From an uncultured Paracoccaceae bacterium (lineage in GTDB: Bacteria; Pseudomonadota; Alphaproteobacteria; Rhodobacterales; Rhodobacteraceae): 64,000 nt of DNA. The stretch covers positions 1 through 64,000 of the forward strand of contig CANMAI010000017.1 in the NCBI GenBank assembly GCA_947495795.1, in the 5' to 3' direction. Under the pieces are notes generated by a model. The model was given only the letters and a program-made list of their open reading frames with translations. It was not told the DNA's origin and searched no databases. The stretch's first letter is position 1, and every line of letters begins with the position of its first letter. Below, piece by piece: positions 1-8,283 of this stretch. Both the position numbers and the translations under genes were made by a program.

Positions 1-153
1 GCAACGTAAGCCCGGCTGACTTCGAAGAGAGATCAGCCGGATCTTTTGGAACGATCCACTAAAATGGGGCAAGACGATATAGTCACTGATGCTGCGGTTT
101 GCACGAATGTCTGCTAACCAAAACGCGTTGTTTATCTGCGAGGGCTTTAGGAC

Positions 154-624
154 ATGCCAAATAAACTTTACGACTACGAAGGCGGCGAGTTTGACTGGTT
201 CTTGGTGGACGGTAAGAAACGAGTGGCTCTCTGCAGCTCGGCCGGTTTTGGTGAAGTGCCAGTTTCGGTGCTGGATGGCCTAACGGACGAAAATCTACCC
301 ATAAATGAAATCCCCAAACTCGTCGAACAGATGCCAACGATTGGAGGGCACAAGACTGAAGGTTCAGGGCCAGGGGAGTGCATAGAATGGCGTCAAATGG
401 CAGATCGTGGCTTTTTCATTTTCGATTGGAAACATTGGATGGGCCCGTATGAGTGCGTTTTGGTACCCGAAGTCCATCGGACTATCGGGCCGGAGGCCAC
501 CCAGCTCGCGGATAGTCTTCGCGCCGTGCATGTCACTCAGCTCAACTTGGAACAAACAAGGTCATTTCAGGTAGCCGATTTGGGTATTGACTTTGTTCCA
601 GTGAATTCACGCTACGCAAAATGA
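154..624 (+). CDS. Hypothetical protein, 156 aa, immunity-like in style
   Basis: No family recognised. The product is soluble and acidic, has no signal peptide or membrane segment, and is rich in aromatic residues (several Trp and Phe in residues 75-105). Size, composition and isolation resemble immunity proteins of polymorphic toxin systems, such as those near 57.5-61.5 kb, but no toxin gene adjoins it here and the first 150 bases hold no gene. The start ATG at 154 lies downstream of the purine-rich gcgagggc. An overlapping ORF on the opposite strand (174-383) is less convincing. The immunity role is inference from general appearance only. Confidence 0.6.
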   Translation: MPNKLYDYEGGEFDWFLVDGKKRVALCSSAGFGEVPVSVLDGLTDENLPINEIPKLVEQMPTIGGHKTEGSGPGECIEWRQMADRGFFIFDWKHWMGPYECVLVPEVHRTIGPEATQLADSLRAVHVTQLNLEQTRSFQVADLGIDFVPVNSRYAK

Positions 625-816
625 GTTTTTCTGTTCAAAGCAGCCATCGCGTTCTTTCGGGGGAACGGCAGCAAAGTCCCGCACACCCGACCTTAAACCA
701 TGCCCTTTCCAAGGGCCGCTATCTGACGAGGCCCGGCACCAGACCTCGCCCAATTGTAGCACCGGTCATGTCAATCCGCCGGGTGCGCATGATCTCCACC
801 ACGCGTCTAACCTGCC

Positions 817-2535
817 TCACACGCCCCGCCAGTCCAGTTTGCCGCCAAGGCGTGTCCAGCCCGTTGCGCTCGGCAGGATCTGTCCGCCCCGGATCGTCTT
901 GTGAAAGCCGCCGTTACTGCTTGCACCCGCGACGAACACATGCAGGGCACCGCCCTCCTTGTCCGGCATGAACAAACCGGCCGGCGTGTCGTTGGAGCGG
1001 CCACCCAGCGGCACCCAGTTTTCCCAAGAACCGCCCACATAGCGCCGCATGACGGGCTGCTGGTCGGCTGTGCGCAGAAGCAGGAACATCTCGTCACCCT
1101 CGCCCGCCACCAGTGTCGGGCCGCCGATCATTCCGATCGGCAGCCTTTCCCAACCCTGCTTTATCCGGCTCCGCTTCCAGTCAAAAATCAGGTGGTGCAG
1201 CGTATCGCCCGCAAATCTGGCCACCACATGGATCTCGCTCCCATGCACCACCACAGCAGGTCGTCCGGCAATATCCGCTTCCAGATCCACCCATTGGCGC
1301 AGCCCCGGCTGCCATCTGTCGCTCGCGCTCCACTTGATCACCGCATGGCCCCGGTCGTTCCGGGCGGCAAGGGCGATCACCTGATCATTGAAGACATGCC
1401 CCGCGATCTCGCCCGTGATCGTGCCGCCCAGCTTCACCCAGCCCGCGGGTGTCCTGTCCCACGTCCCCCTTTCCCGCATCTTGTAGGCCGGACGCCCCTG
1501 CGCATCCCGCACAAAACACCAAAGCGTGTCCCGCGCGGCCAGCATCAGCGGCGATCCCCCGATGGTGCTGCCAAGATCCGTCCAGCCGGTCCACTCCGCC
1601 CCGTCATAATGCGCCAGCACGGGCGAGCCGTCCCCTTCCCGCCGGGCAATCACATCAATATCGCGCGTGCCCACGGCCGATGCTATGGCAGGTGTCCCGG
1701 TGATCTTGCCCTCCAGCGACAAGTCCCAGTCTCTGTCCTGCTTCCAGCCACTCCCGTCCCAAAGATGCTGAAACATCCGCTTCGACGCGCCGGAGGCCAG
1801 CGCCAGCACCCGCTCCGTGCTGCCGACCCGCGCTGCTGCAATCGCAGGACCGAACGGATACCAGTCCCCGATATAGGATATATCCGTGGGCGAAAGCTCC
1901 AGCGCCGGAACCGTTCCCGCATCGTCCCGCGTCCAGCTTGGCCGGACGTGATATCCCATGATGGAAGCCGCATCGAACTCCGAATAATTCAGGCTGTCCC
2001 GTTCCAGCGGATCGAGGATATTGAAATCCGTGGTATCCTTGTCCCAGCCGAAATTGACCTGCGCGAAATCATAAACCGCCTGCTTGTCCCAGTCGAAACC
2101 AGCATCGGGGTTCAGATGTTCATGCTGCAATCCCAGCGCATGGCCAAACTCGTGCAGGATGGGCCTGTTCGCAGGCGCGAACGTTGCATATCGCATGGAG
2201 CGGTTGCCCCTGGAGATCTCGGCAAGCGAGTTCGTGCCAAGCTGAGAGGAATGCCCACCCGTATCAAACTCGATGCGGATGTCCGGGCCCGCGCCCGTCG
2301 TGTTCTCCACCTTGCTGAACCGCACATTCGCATGCTCGGACCATGTTCCGGCAATCTGCAACACACGGTCCTGCTCGACAGCGGACCCGTTCATGAAGGC
2401 CACATCCAGCACCGCGCTCACTGGCCAGAAGAGCGATGCCGTCCCCGTCAGCGGCTGCGTTTTTGTCACGAACAGCCCGGAAGCGGGCCGCGCGCCCTCC
2501 TCCACATGGGCGGTACACCAGAAATCGTCACTCAT
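817..2535 (-). CDS. Astacin-like (M12A) zinc metalloprotease with C-terminal propeller/lectin-like repeats
   Basis: 572 aa. Residues 1-230 form a metzincin protease: HEFGHALGLQHEH begins at His128, giving zinc ligands His128, His132 and His138 with catalytic Glu129, and a Met-turn (SIMGYH) follows. From about residue 230 to the end there are roughly six 50-residue repeats of the type W..LGG.I.G.P with alternating VVVHG/VVARF strands, as in PLL-like beta-propeller lectins. No signal peptide is visible, so export would need a leaderless route, or the protein acts inside the cell. The protease assignment is secure from the motif; carbohydrate binding by the C-terminus is inferred. The gene stands alone between unrelated neighbours. 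Confidence 0.85.
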   Translation of the reverse strand: MSDDFWCTAHVEEGARPASGLFVTKTQPLTGTASLFWPVSAVLDVAFMNGSAVEQDRVLQIAGTWSEHANVRFSKVENTTGAGPDIRIEFDTGGHSSQLGTNSLAEISRGNRSMRYATFAPANRPILHEFGHALGLQHEHLNPDAGFDWDKQAVYDFAQVNFGWDKDTTDFNILDPLERDSLNYSEFDAASIMGYHVRPSWTRDDAGTVPALELSPTDISYIGDWYPFGPAIAAARVGSTERVLALASGASKRMFQHLWDGSGWKQDRDWDLSLEGKITGTPAIASAVGTRDIDVIARREGDGSPVLAHYDGAEWTGWTDLGSTIGGSPLMLAARDTLWCFVRDAQGRPAYKMRERGTWDRTPAGWVKLGGTITGEIAGHVFNDQVIALAARNDRGHAVIKWSASDRWQPGLRQWVDLEADIAGRPAVVVHGSEIHVVARFAGDTLHHLIFDWKRSRIKQGWERLPIGMIGGPTLVAGEGDEMFLLLRTADQQPVMRRYVGGSWENWVPLGGRSNDTPAGLFMPDKEGGALHVFVAGASSNGGFHKTIRGGQILPSATGWTRLGGKLDWRGV

Positions 2536-2621
2536 CTAAAACCCCAGCGCTTGCGGCATGCCAATTCAAGCCACGCTAGAGACCAACCGTTTCGCGATCA
2601 GTGAAGATCCTCACAAAGCCC

Positions 2622-4166
2622 TCAACGCCCGCGAAAAAGGCTCCCCATCACACCGCGCAGAAACTTCCGGCCAGAACGGGAGGAGGCGGTCTTGATGACA
2701 CTTTTGACCAGCGTCTCGCCGATGGAATCGCTGCCGGAGCGGCTGCGGCTGCTTCGCGGCGCACTCCGCCCCTCGTAGCGTCGCGCGGCCTTGAATTCCC
2801 GCTCTTCCTCCTCTGCCCGCTCTGCTGCCGCCTCTTCGCGCTCCGCTTCCTCAGCCGCCGCCTCCGCCCGGGCGCGCAGCTTCTCGAACGCGCTTTCCCG
2901 GTCGACCGACGCATCATAAAGCCCGATCACCGGAGAGCGACCCATCACCGCCTTCCGCTCGCTGTCCCCAATCGGCCCAAGCTGGGAAGATGGCGGGCGG
3001 ATCAACGTGCGCTCCACCACGCTCGGCACGCCCTTTTTCTCCAGGGTGGACACCAGCGCCTCGCCCACGCCCACATCGCGAATGGCATCCTCCGTATCGA
3101 ACCGCGCGTTGGGGCGGAACGTCTCCGCCGCCGCCCGCAAGGCCTTCTGGTCGCGCGGAGTATAGGCGCGCAGCGCATGCTGCACCCGGTTCCCCAACTG
3201 CCCCAGAATGTCGCTCGGCACGTCATCAGGGTTCTGCGTGATGAAATAGACGCCCACCCCCTTGGAACGGATCAGTCGCGCCACCTGCTCCACCTTCTGC
3301 ACCAGCGCCTTGGGCGCATCCTCGAACAGCAGATGCGCCTCATCAAAGAAGAAAACGAATACGGGCTTATCCGGGTCGCCCACCTCCGGCAGCGTCTCAA
3401 ACAACTCCGAAAGCAGCCACAACAGGAACGTCGCATAAAGCCGCGGGCTGCCCATCAGCCTGTCGGCCGCCAGCACGTTCACACGCCCCTTGCCGCCCCC
3501 GCTCACAGCCATCATGTCGGAAAGCTCCAGCGCAGGCTCACCGAAGAACTCCGCAGCGCCCTGATTTTCCAACACAATCAGCCGCCGCTGAATGGCGCCG
3601 ATGGAGGCCGTGGAAATGTTCCCGTAGCGCAGCCCCACATCTTTGGCGTTCTCCCCCAGCCACACAAGCAGCGCCTGCAAATCCTTCAGGTCGAGAAGCG
3701 GCAAGCCCTCTTCGTCACTCATCCGGAAGGCGATGTTCAAAATCCCTTCCTGCGCCTCGGTCAGTTCCAACAGCCGCGAAAGCAGCAAAGGCCCCATCTC
3801 GCTGATGGTTGTGCGCACGGGGTGCCCCTTCTCCCCGAACATATCCCAGAACACGACCGGAAAATCCTCATAAGCAAAATCGCTGAACCCGATCGTCTCA
3901 CTTCGCGATACCAGCTTCTCATGCAGCTTGTGGTGAGGGGAGCCGGGCACCGCCAGACCGGAAAGATCACCCTTCACATCGGCCAGAAACACCGGAACAC
4001 CCGCATTGGAAAAGCTTTCCGCCAGTATCTGCAAAGTTACCGTCTTGCCGGTGCCAGTTGCCCCGGCAATAAGCCCGTGCCTGTTGGCGTATTTCAGGAT
4101 CAGGGATTGCGGATCACCGTAATCCGCACCACCACCGCCTAGAAAAATCCGATCCTGTTCGCTCAT
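2622..4166 (-). CDS. HerA-like ATPase, DUF853 (YjgR) family
   Basis: 514 aa, the usual length of the family. Walker A is GATGTGKT near residue 35, Walker B lies in a [10 protein letters not shown] stretch near residue 270, and a conserved [10 protein letters not shown] segment follows near 305. Residues 425-470 are a charged Glu/Ala/Arg-rich helix, probably coiled coil, and the last 40 residues are basic. The family is related to HerA/FtsK translocases, but its cellular role is not settled. No NurA or other nuclease gene adjoins, so there is no sign of a HerA-nuclease pair or an anti-phage module. It is a single-gene unit divergent from the 4.2-4.7 kb small-RNA region. Confidence 0.88.
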   Translation of the reverse strand: MSEQDRIFLGGGGADYGDPQSLILKYANRHGLIAGATGTGKTVTLQILAESFSNAGVPVFLADVKGDLSGLAVPGSPHHKLHEKLVSRSETIGFSDFAYEDFPVVFWDMFGEKGHPVRTTISEMGPLLLSRLLELTEAQEGILNIAFRMSDEEGLPLLDLKDLQALLVWLGENAKDVGLRYGNISTASIGAIQRRLIVLENQGAAEFFGEPALELSDMMAVSGGGKGRVNVLAADRLMGSPRLYATFLLWLLSELFETLPEVGDPDKPVFVFFFDEAHLLFEDAPKALVQKVEQVARLIRSKGVGVYFITQNPDDVPSDILGQLGNRVQHALRAYTPRDQKALRAAAETFRPNARFDTEDAIRDVGVGEALVSTLEKKGVPSVVERTLIRPPSSQLGPIGDSERKAVMGRSPVIGLYDASVDRESAFEKLRARAEAAAEEAEREEAAAERAEEEEREFKAARRYEGRSAPRSSRSRSGSDSIGETLVKSVIKTASSRSGRKFLRGVMGSLFRGR

Positions 4167-4229
4167 TTATGTATTCCCTGCTCTTTTGTGATGATCGCAA
4201 CATACAAAATTAACTCTTTCTCGCCATAA

Positions 4230-4312
4230 AGGAATCTCAAATTGGTTCTAGGATCGATTTGTAGACTTCCTCCCTGTTGAACTGGCCGCGCCCTCGGGTG
4301 CGGCTTTTTTTT
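4230..4312 (+). ncRNA. Candidate small RNA 1 ending at a strong terminator
   Basis: The terminator at 4285-4312 lies on the + strand, while the only gene upstream (the HerA-like ATPase) runs away on the other strand. Something on the + strand must therefore start between about 4170 and 4260, and no ORF fits. The stretch before the hairpin holds an exposed pyrimidine run, cttcctccct, complementary to Shine-Dalgarno sequences and reminiscent of the CUCCUCCC-motif sRNAs of Rhodobacter. The 5' end is a guess because no clear promoter is seen. Confidence 0.3.
4285..4312 (+). terminator. Intrinsic terminator
   Basis: An 8-bp stem GCCGCGCC/GGTGCGGC (one G-U pair) closes a CTCG tetraloop and is followed directly by eight T. 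This is the cleanest rho-independent terminator in the window. It lies between divergent genes, so it is evidence for an unannotated + strand transcript. Confidence 0.75.
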
Positions 4313-4365
4313 GACCAGTTGATCGAAATTCCCTTAAAAAATTGGTGATTTGACCCATCAGGCGC

Positions 4366-4394
4366 TTGACGCAGAGTCTCACAAGGCCTAGCGT
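4366..4394 (+). promoter_or_regulatory. Sigma-70-type promoter for candidate small RNA 2
   Basis: TTGACG at 4366-4371 and TAGCGT at 4389-4394 are separated by exactly 17 bases. The -35 box matches five of six consensus bases, and the -10 box keeps the key T, A and final T. The predicted start is near 4401. Confidence 0.5.
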
Positions 4395-4400
4395 CTTTTT

Positions 4401-4479
4401 CACAAGTTGGCCGGTCCAACGGGGAGAGAGCTGCAAAGCAGCCAGTAAAAGGCATCCAGATGGGGTGCCTTTTTCTTTT
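4401..4479 (+). ncRNA. Candidate small RNA 2, about 80 nt, three stem-loops
   Basis: Between the promoter at 4366-4394 and a terminator at 4448-4479 the sequence folds into GTTGG/CCAAC (4406-4420), a single-stranded purine run ggggagag (4421-4428), then GCTGC-AAA-GCAGC (4430-4442) and the terminator stem. There is no ORF with a ribosome binding site. A compact order of promoter, stem-loops and terminator in an otherwise empty 516-base intergenic region is typical of a bacterial sRNA. Alternatively it could be an attenuated leader of the IalB-like gene that starts at 4683. Confidence 0.5.
4448..4479 (+). terminator. Intrinsic terminator of candidate small RNA 2
   Basis: The stem AAGGCATCC/GGGGTGCCTT, with loop AGAT and one bulged G, is followed by TTTTTCTTTT. 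It ends 203 bases before the IalB-like start codon. Confidence 0.65.
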
Positions 4480-4682
4480 GTTACGTCACGTTTTGGCCCG
4501 ATTTGCTGCCCGAAGCGGCGCAGAATTGATCTTTTTGGCCGCGCACAACGTCAGGGCCGCGTTTCGGCTCTCTGTCTTGGCGCGATCTTGCGCCCGCCCA
4601 CCCGCTCACGTTTCTCTGCGTTGACAGTTCCACGGGTTCCTGACACCAAGATGCCAAAATTCCAGCTATATGAGGCATTGTC

Positions 4683-5393
4683 GTGAACTATTCCCGTATA
4701 ATCCCCAGCATTTCGTCCTGCGCTGTCGCAGCCCTTCTGGCCAGTGCGGCCCTGCCCGTCGCGGCGCAGGAAAACGAGGCGAGTGTACCCACACTTCAGG
4801 TAGAGGAACCAGCACCTACACCGGCGCCGGAGGCTCCGGCCGCAGAAGCGCCAGCAGCCGAGCCCGAAGCCCCCGCAGCGGAAGCGCCTGCCCCAGAGAC
4901 ACCAGCTGCAGAGACACCAGCCGCCGAGGCTCCCGCAGCGGAGCAGCCAGCCGCACCGGAGATCGTGACAGAAAAATTCGGCGATTGGGAGAAACGCTGC
5001 ACGGCCGATCAAACAAATTGTTTCATCTACCAGCTCGCCCGCGATCAGGCTGGCAACCCGGTGGCAGAGGTCACAATCGTTACCCTGCCCGAGGGTGACA
5101 GTGCCCTCGCAGGTGCCACCATCGTCACACCGCTCGGCACACTCCTCAATGCTGGTCTCATCATCCAGGTAGATAGCGGCCAGGCCCGGAAATACGATTA
5201 CGGCTGGTGCACCCGCTCCGGCTGCTTCGCAAGGTTCGGGCTGGAAGCAGATTACATCACCAATCTAAAGCGCGGCAACAGGGCGATCATGCAGCTCGCC
5301 TCCGTCTCCGCGCCGGAACGCCCGATCACGCTCAACGTGTCACTCACCGGTTTCACCGCCGCCTTCGACTCACTGCCCGAGCGAGAGCAGTAA
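4683..5393 (+). CDS. Invasion-associated locus B (IalB) family protein with Pro/Ala/Glu-rich linker
   Basis: 236 aa starting at GTG. Residues 1-28 are a Sec signal peptide (hydrophobic core ending AALPVAAQ). Residues 35-95 are a low-complexity linker of repeated EAPAAE/ETPAAE units, likely extended and acidic. Residues 97-236 are the IalB domain, recognised by the FGDWEKRCTA opening and paired cysteines (CTADQTNCF, then WCTRSGC). IalB proteins are periplasmic or outer-membrane proteins named from Bartonella invasion; in free-living relatives the role is unknown. It is a single-gene unit ending in a strong hairpin at 5411-5445. The family call is firm, the function is not. Confidence 0.85.
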   Translation: MNYSRIIPSISSCAVAALLASAALPVAAQENEASVPTLQVEEPAPTPAPEAPAAEAPAAEPEAPAAEAPAPETPAAETPAAEAPAAEQPAAPEIVTEKFGDWEKRCTADQTNCFIYQLARDQAGNPVAEVTIVTLPEGDSALAGATIVTPLGTLLNAGLIIQVDSGQARKYDYGWCTRSGCFARFGLEADYITNLKRGNRAIMQLASVSAPERPITLNVSLTGFTAAFDSLPEREQ

Positions 5394-5410
5394 CCTTCCC
5401 AAAGCGGGAA

Positions 5411-5445
5411 GCCTTCCGCCGGAAAATCCTATCCCGGCGGAAGGC
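5411..5445 (+). terminator. Hairpin terminator, 12-bp perfect stem
   Basis: GCCTTCCGCCGG (5411-5422) and CCGGCGGAAGGC (5434-5445) form a perfect 12-bp stem with an 11-base loop, 18 bases after the IalB-like stop. There is no long T run, so it may act as an RNA-stabilising 3' hairpin as well as a terminator. Confidence 0.65.
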
Positions 5446-5525
5446 TCTCAAAATTTGATCATTTGGTAAAATTTCTTCTTCAGGCGCCCGAACGACTCAT
5501 TCGATGTGCCGGATCGGGCCATTTT

Positions 5526-5579
5526 CGGGAATCTTGCACTCCCAAACCGGTACCAAAACCATACCAAACCCAGCCTTTT
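5526..5579 (+). repeat. Intergenic repeat, copy 1
   Basis: About 54 bases beginning CGGGAATCTTGCA and carrying tandem GGTACCAAAACC / ATACCAAACC units up to CCCAGCCTTT. A second copy lies in opposite orientation at 30652-30704 with most positions identical. Both copies sit between convergent genes (here the IalB-like and ketoacyl synthase genes). The function is unknown. Confidence 0.6.
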
Positions 5580-5596
5580 CTCAAAGCAGGCTCAGA

Positions 5597-6805
5597 TCAG
5601 ATTTTCCGCACCGCCAGAACGGCATTCATGCCACCAAATGCAAAAGCGTTTGACAGCGCGACACCAACCTTTGCGTTTCGCGCTTCGTTTGGCACAACAT
5701 CCAGATCACACTCCGGATCCGGCTCCTCATAGCTGATCGTCGGTGCAACAATTCCGTCGCGGACAGCCATAACACAGGCCAACATCTCCACAGCACCGGT
5801 GCCACCGATCAGATGTCCATGCATGGATTTAGTGCTTGAAATCAAAAGGTTATCCGCATGAGCTCCAAACACTTCGCGCACCGCCGCGCACTCCGTCTTG
5901 TCATTCGCTGCGGTCCCCGTGCCATGCGCATTGATGTAACCCACCTCTTCCGGGGCCACACCGGCATTCTTCAAAGCCCCCTGAATAGCGCGTTTCGCAC
6001 CTTTCTTGTTGGGCATAACAATATCAGATGCATCAGAAGTCATAGCGAATCCAATGACTTCCGCGAGTATCTCGGCTCCCCGGGCCTTCGCATGCTCATA
6101 TTCCTCGAACACGAAAACCGCAGCCCCTTCGCCTTGAACCATCCCATTCCGGTTCGCGGAAAAAGGCCTGCAACCGTCTTTCGACATAACCCGCAGCCCT
6201 TCCCAGGCTTTGATCCCTCCAAAGCACAACATGCTCTCGGATCCCCCGGCCAGCATCACCTTGCTGACCCCGGATCGGATCAGCCCGAACGCCTGCCCCA
6301 TAGCGTGATTGGAGGATGCACAGGCCGTCGCCACAGCAAAACTCGGGCCTTGAAGGTTGTATCGCATGGAGACGTGAGAGGCCGCCGCATTGTTCATTAA
6401 TCGTGGAACAACAAAGGGATGCACGCGGTTCTTGCCAGCTTCATAGACGCTCCGGTAATTCTCGTCCTGCGTCTGAAGACCGCCTCCGGCTGTCCCGAGC
6501 ACAACCCCCGCCTCGCCGGCCAGATCCTCATCCAACGTCAGGCCGGATTGCGCCATCGCCTCCTTTGCGGCCAGCAAGGCAAACTGCGTGAACTTGTCGT
6601 AGAGCGTAATTTCCTGCCGGCTGAAGTGATCCTCCGGCGCATAATCCCGGATCTGGCCTCCGATCGAGATCGAAAGCCGATCAACATCCTGAAAATCAAG
6701 CGATCCTATCCCGCAAACGCCCTCCGCCATAGCTTTCATCACCGCAGGCGCAGATCGCCCCAGCGCACAAATTGCCCCCTGCCCGGTAATGACTACGCGA
6801 TGCAT
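5597..6805 (-). CDS. Beta-ketoacyl-ACP synthase, FabF/KAS II-like
   Basis: 402 aa, the full length for the family. It condenses acyl-ACP with malonyl-ACP in fatty-acid elongation. The Cys-His-His active site is visible: Cys in ATACASSNHAMG (near 163), His in NAHGTGTAANDKTE (near 296) and His in STKSMHGHLIGG (near 330). It lies 8 bases downstream of an acyl carrier protein gene, which itself follows lpxD. This suggests a dedicated ACP/KAS pair making a special acyl chain, perhaps for lipid A or another envelope lipid, rather than the general fabF. The enzyme class is certain; the pathway is inferred from neighbours. Confidence 0.9.
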   Translation of the reverse strand: MHRVVITGQGAICALGRSAPAVMKAMAEGVCGIGSLDFQDVDRLSISIGGQIRDYAPEDHFSRQEITLYDKFTQFALLAAKEAMAQSGLTLDEDLAGEAGVVLGTAGGGLQTQDENYRSVYEAGKNRVHPFVVPRLMNNAAASHVSMRYNLQGPSFAVATACASSNHAMGQAFGLIRSGVSKVMLAGGSESMLCFGGIKAWEGLRVMSKDGCRPFSANRNGMVQGEGAAVFVFEEYEHAKARGAEILAEVIGFAMTSDASDIVMPNKKGAKRAIQGALKNAGVAPEEVGYINAHGTGTAANDKTECAAVREVFGAHADNLLISSTKSMHGHLIGGTGAVEMLACVMAVRDGIVAPTISYEEPDPECDLDVVPNEARNAKVGVALSNAFAFGGMNAVLAVRKI

Positions 6806-6813
6806 GTTCAGCG

Positions 6814-7080
6814 TTATGCGCCCTTGTTCGCGATAAGGGTCTCAACCGCGGAAACCATTGAAGACACGTTGGAAATATCAAACTCGGACTCTGAAGGATC
6901 GTTTGCATTGAAGGGTACAGACACGTCAAACTGCTCCTCGATCGCGAAGATAGCCTCCACCAATCCAAGGCTATCCAGCCCCAGTTCCTCAAGCGTCGCG
7001 TCCATGGAAACCTCATTCGGTTCCAGCACGGCCTGCTCGGCAATGATCGCCACAACCTTGTCCTTCACAGCGCCTGTCAT
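6814..7080 (-). CDS. Acyl carrier protein
   Basis: 88 aa, acidic, four-helix ACP. The phosphopantetheine attachment serine lies in ELGLDSLGLVEA (Ser near residue 37). It sits between lpxD (31 bases upstream) and a KAS gene (8 bases downstream), so the three are probably one transcript. It is longer at the C-terminus than housekeeping AcpP, and the context points to a specialised ACP like the AcpXL of other alphaproteobacteria, though I cannot assign it to that subfamily from sequence alone. Confidence 0.88.
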   Translation of the reverse strand: MTGAVKDKVVAIIAEQAVLEPNEVSMDATLEELGLDSLGLVEAIFAIEEQFDVSVPFNANDPSESEFDISNVSSMVSAVETLIANKGA

Positions 7081-7110
7081 GAAGTCCCTCTTATCACTTC
7101 CAGCTCTGAT

Positions 7111-8202
7111 CTACTCTTTCGGATCAGTCTTTGGAACCCGTTTTTCGGCCTCCTGCAGCTTGGTCAACACACGCGGCAACCGCCGTGTCGCTTTATACAC
7201 GTTTATCGAAACATCCATAGGCATAGCGGGTGTGCCCATCATGATCCGCCCCGATGGCACATTCGCATTGATACCCGTCTGCGCCGTTATAATGACGTCC
7301 GAACCGATGGTAATATGATCGGCGATACCCGCCTGTCCGGCAAGAACGACGCGATCTCCGATCTCAGAACTGCCGGCAATCCCGGCCTGTCCGCAGAGCA
7401 AACAATGCTTTCCAACCAAGACGTTATGGCCAATCATCACCAGCCCGTCGATCTTTGTGCCATCGCCAATCCGCGTATCCGCAATCGTGCCGCGATCCAC
7501 CGCCGAGTTAGCACCCATCTCCACGTCGTCACCGATCACCACACCGCCCATGGAGTTGATCCTGGCAAAGCCCTGCGTTCGGCTCGCCTCGGAAATCTTG
7601 CCTGTGCTCCGTGCTTCCTCCACCGAACCAGGCTTTGGCGTCACAAAAGAAAACCCGTCGCCACCAATCGATATACCCGGATGGCCGATAAACCGTGCCC
7701 CGATCTTCACAAACGCTCCGATCCGGGCACCGGGAAAGAGCAGCACATCTTCACCAATGACGCTCGCCTCGCCAATTGAGCAGTGGCTCGCAATCCTCGC
7801 CCGCGCACCAATCCTGGCACCGGCCGACACATGCACAAACGGGCCGATCGCCGCTTCAGCGCCGATCTCGGCCCCTTCCTCGATCACTGCAGTCGGATGG
7901 ATGCCATGTGCAATCCGAAGCGGTCGCTCAAAAATTTTGCCAACCCCCGCCATCACATAGCGGGAACGAGGGGCAAAGATGGCCGCCTCCAACCCGTAGC
8001 CCTGCCAATCCACCCCCTCGGAGACAATAGCAACTTTCGCAGCACCGTCCCTCAGCTGCTCTGCAAATCGCTTTTCCATAGCCATTGCAACATGTTGCGG
8101 GCCAGCGGTGGCAGGCTCCGCTGGGCCGTCCACCATGAGGCTCTGGTTACCCGCCGCCTCCGCGCCCAATGCCTCCGCCAGTTCCTTGACCGAATATCCC
8201 AT
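7111..8202 (-). CDS. lpxD: UDP-3-O-(3-hydroxyacyl)glucosamine N-acyltransferase
   Basis: 363 aa. It adds the N-linked 3-hydroxyacyl chain in lipid A synthesis at the inner face of the cytoplasmic membrane. An N-terminal LpxD uridine-binding domain (residues 1-100) is followed by a left-handed beta-helix of hexapeptide repeats (about 100-330, many IG[AD].[AV].I units) and a C-terminal helix. The catalytic His lies in the MIGHNVLVG segment (near 243). I chose the ATG at 8202 because GGGAG stands at a proper distance before it; an in-frame TTG 15 bases upstream is less likely. The linkage is unusual: with an ACP and a KAS gene instead of the fabZ-lpxA-lpxB cluster, so it may be a second lpxD or a relocated one. 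Confidence 0.9.
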   Translation of the reverse strand: MGYSVKELAEALGAEAAGNQSLMVDGPAEPATAGPQHVAMAMEKRFAEQLRDGAAKVAIVSEGVDWQGYGLEAAIFAPRSRYVMAGVGKIFERPLRIAHGIHPTAVIEEGAEIGAEAAIGPFVHVSAGARIGARARIASHCSIGEASVIGEDVLLFPGARIGAFVKIGARFIGHPGISIGGDGFSFVTPKPGSVEEARSTGKISEASRTQGFARINSMGGVVIGDDVEMGANSAVDRGTIADTRIGDGTKIDGLVMIGHNVLVGKHCLLCGQAGIAGSSEIGDRVVLAGQAGIADHITIGSDVIITAQTGINANVPSGRIMMGTPAMPMDVSINVYKATRRLPRVLTKLQEAEKRVPKTDPKE

Positions 8203-8232
8203 CACGCGCGCTCCCAACCCAAAGTCAAAAAG

Positions 8233-8256
8233 GGCGACAGACTTGCGCCCGTCGCC
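8233..8256 (-). terminator. Intrinsic terminator of the L,D-transpeptidase gene
   Basis: Read on the minus strand: GGCGAC, a 12-base loop, GTCGCC, then C and five T. It lies just after the transpeptidase stop and before lpxD, separating the two same-strand genes. Confidence 0.6.
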
Positions 8257-8283
8257 TCCAATTTTGATCTAGTGGAAAAGAGC

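Noticed and set aside
901-2604. Long open frame on the + strand opposite the protease gene
   Set aside because: It is a high-GC antisense frame: Arg/Pro/His-rich, no domain, no ribosome binding site, and the minus strand has an unmistakable protease. Similar antisense frames at 2601-4142, 40412-41878, 42049-43734, 53935-55359 and 61811-63148 were dropped for the same reasons.
2622-4166. HerA-like ATPase as part of an anti-phage system
   Set aside because: No nuclease, NurA, Sir2 or other partner is adjacent, and the protein belongs to the widespread chromosomal DUF853 group.
4809-4955. Repeat array in the IalB-like gene as a CRISPR or minisatellite
   Set aside because: The repeats are codon-level EAPAAE/ETPAAE units within an open frame, with no spacers.
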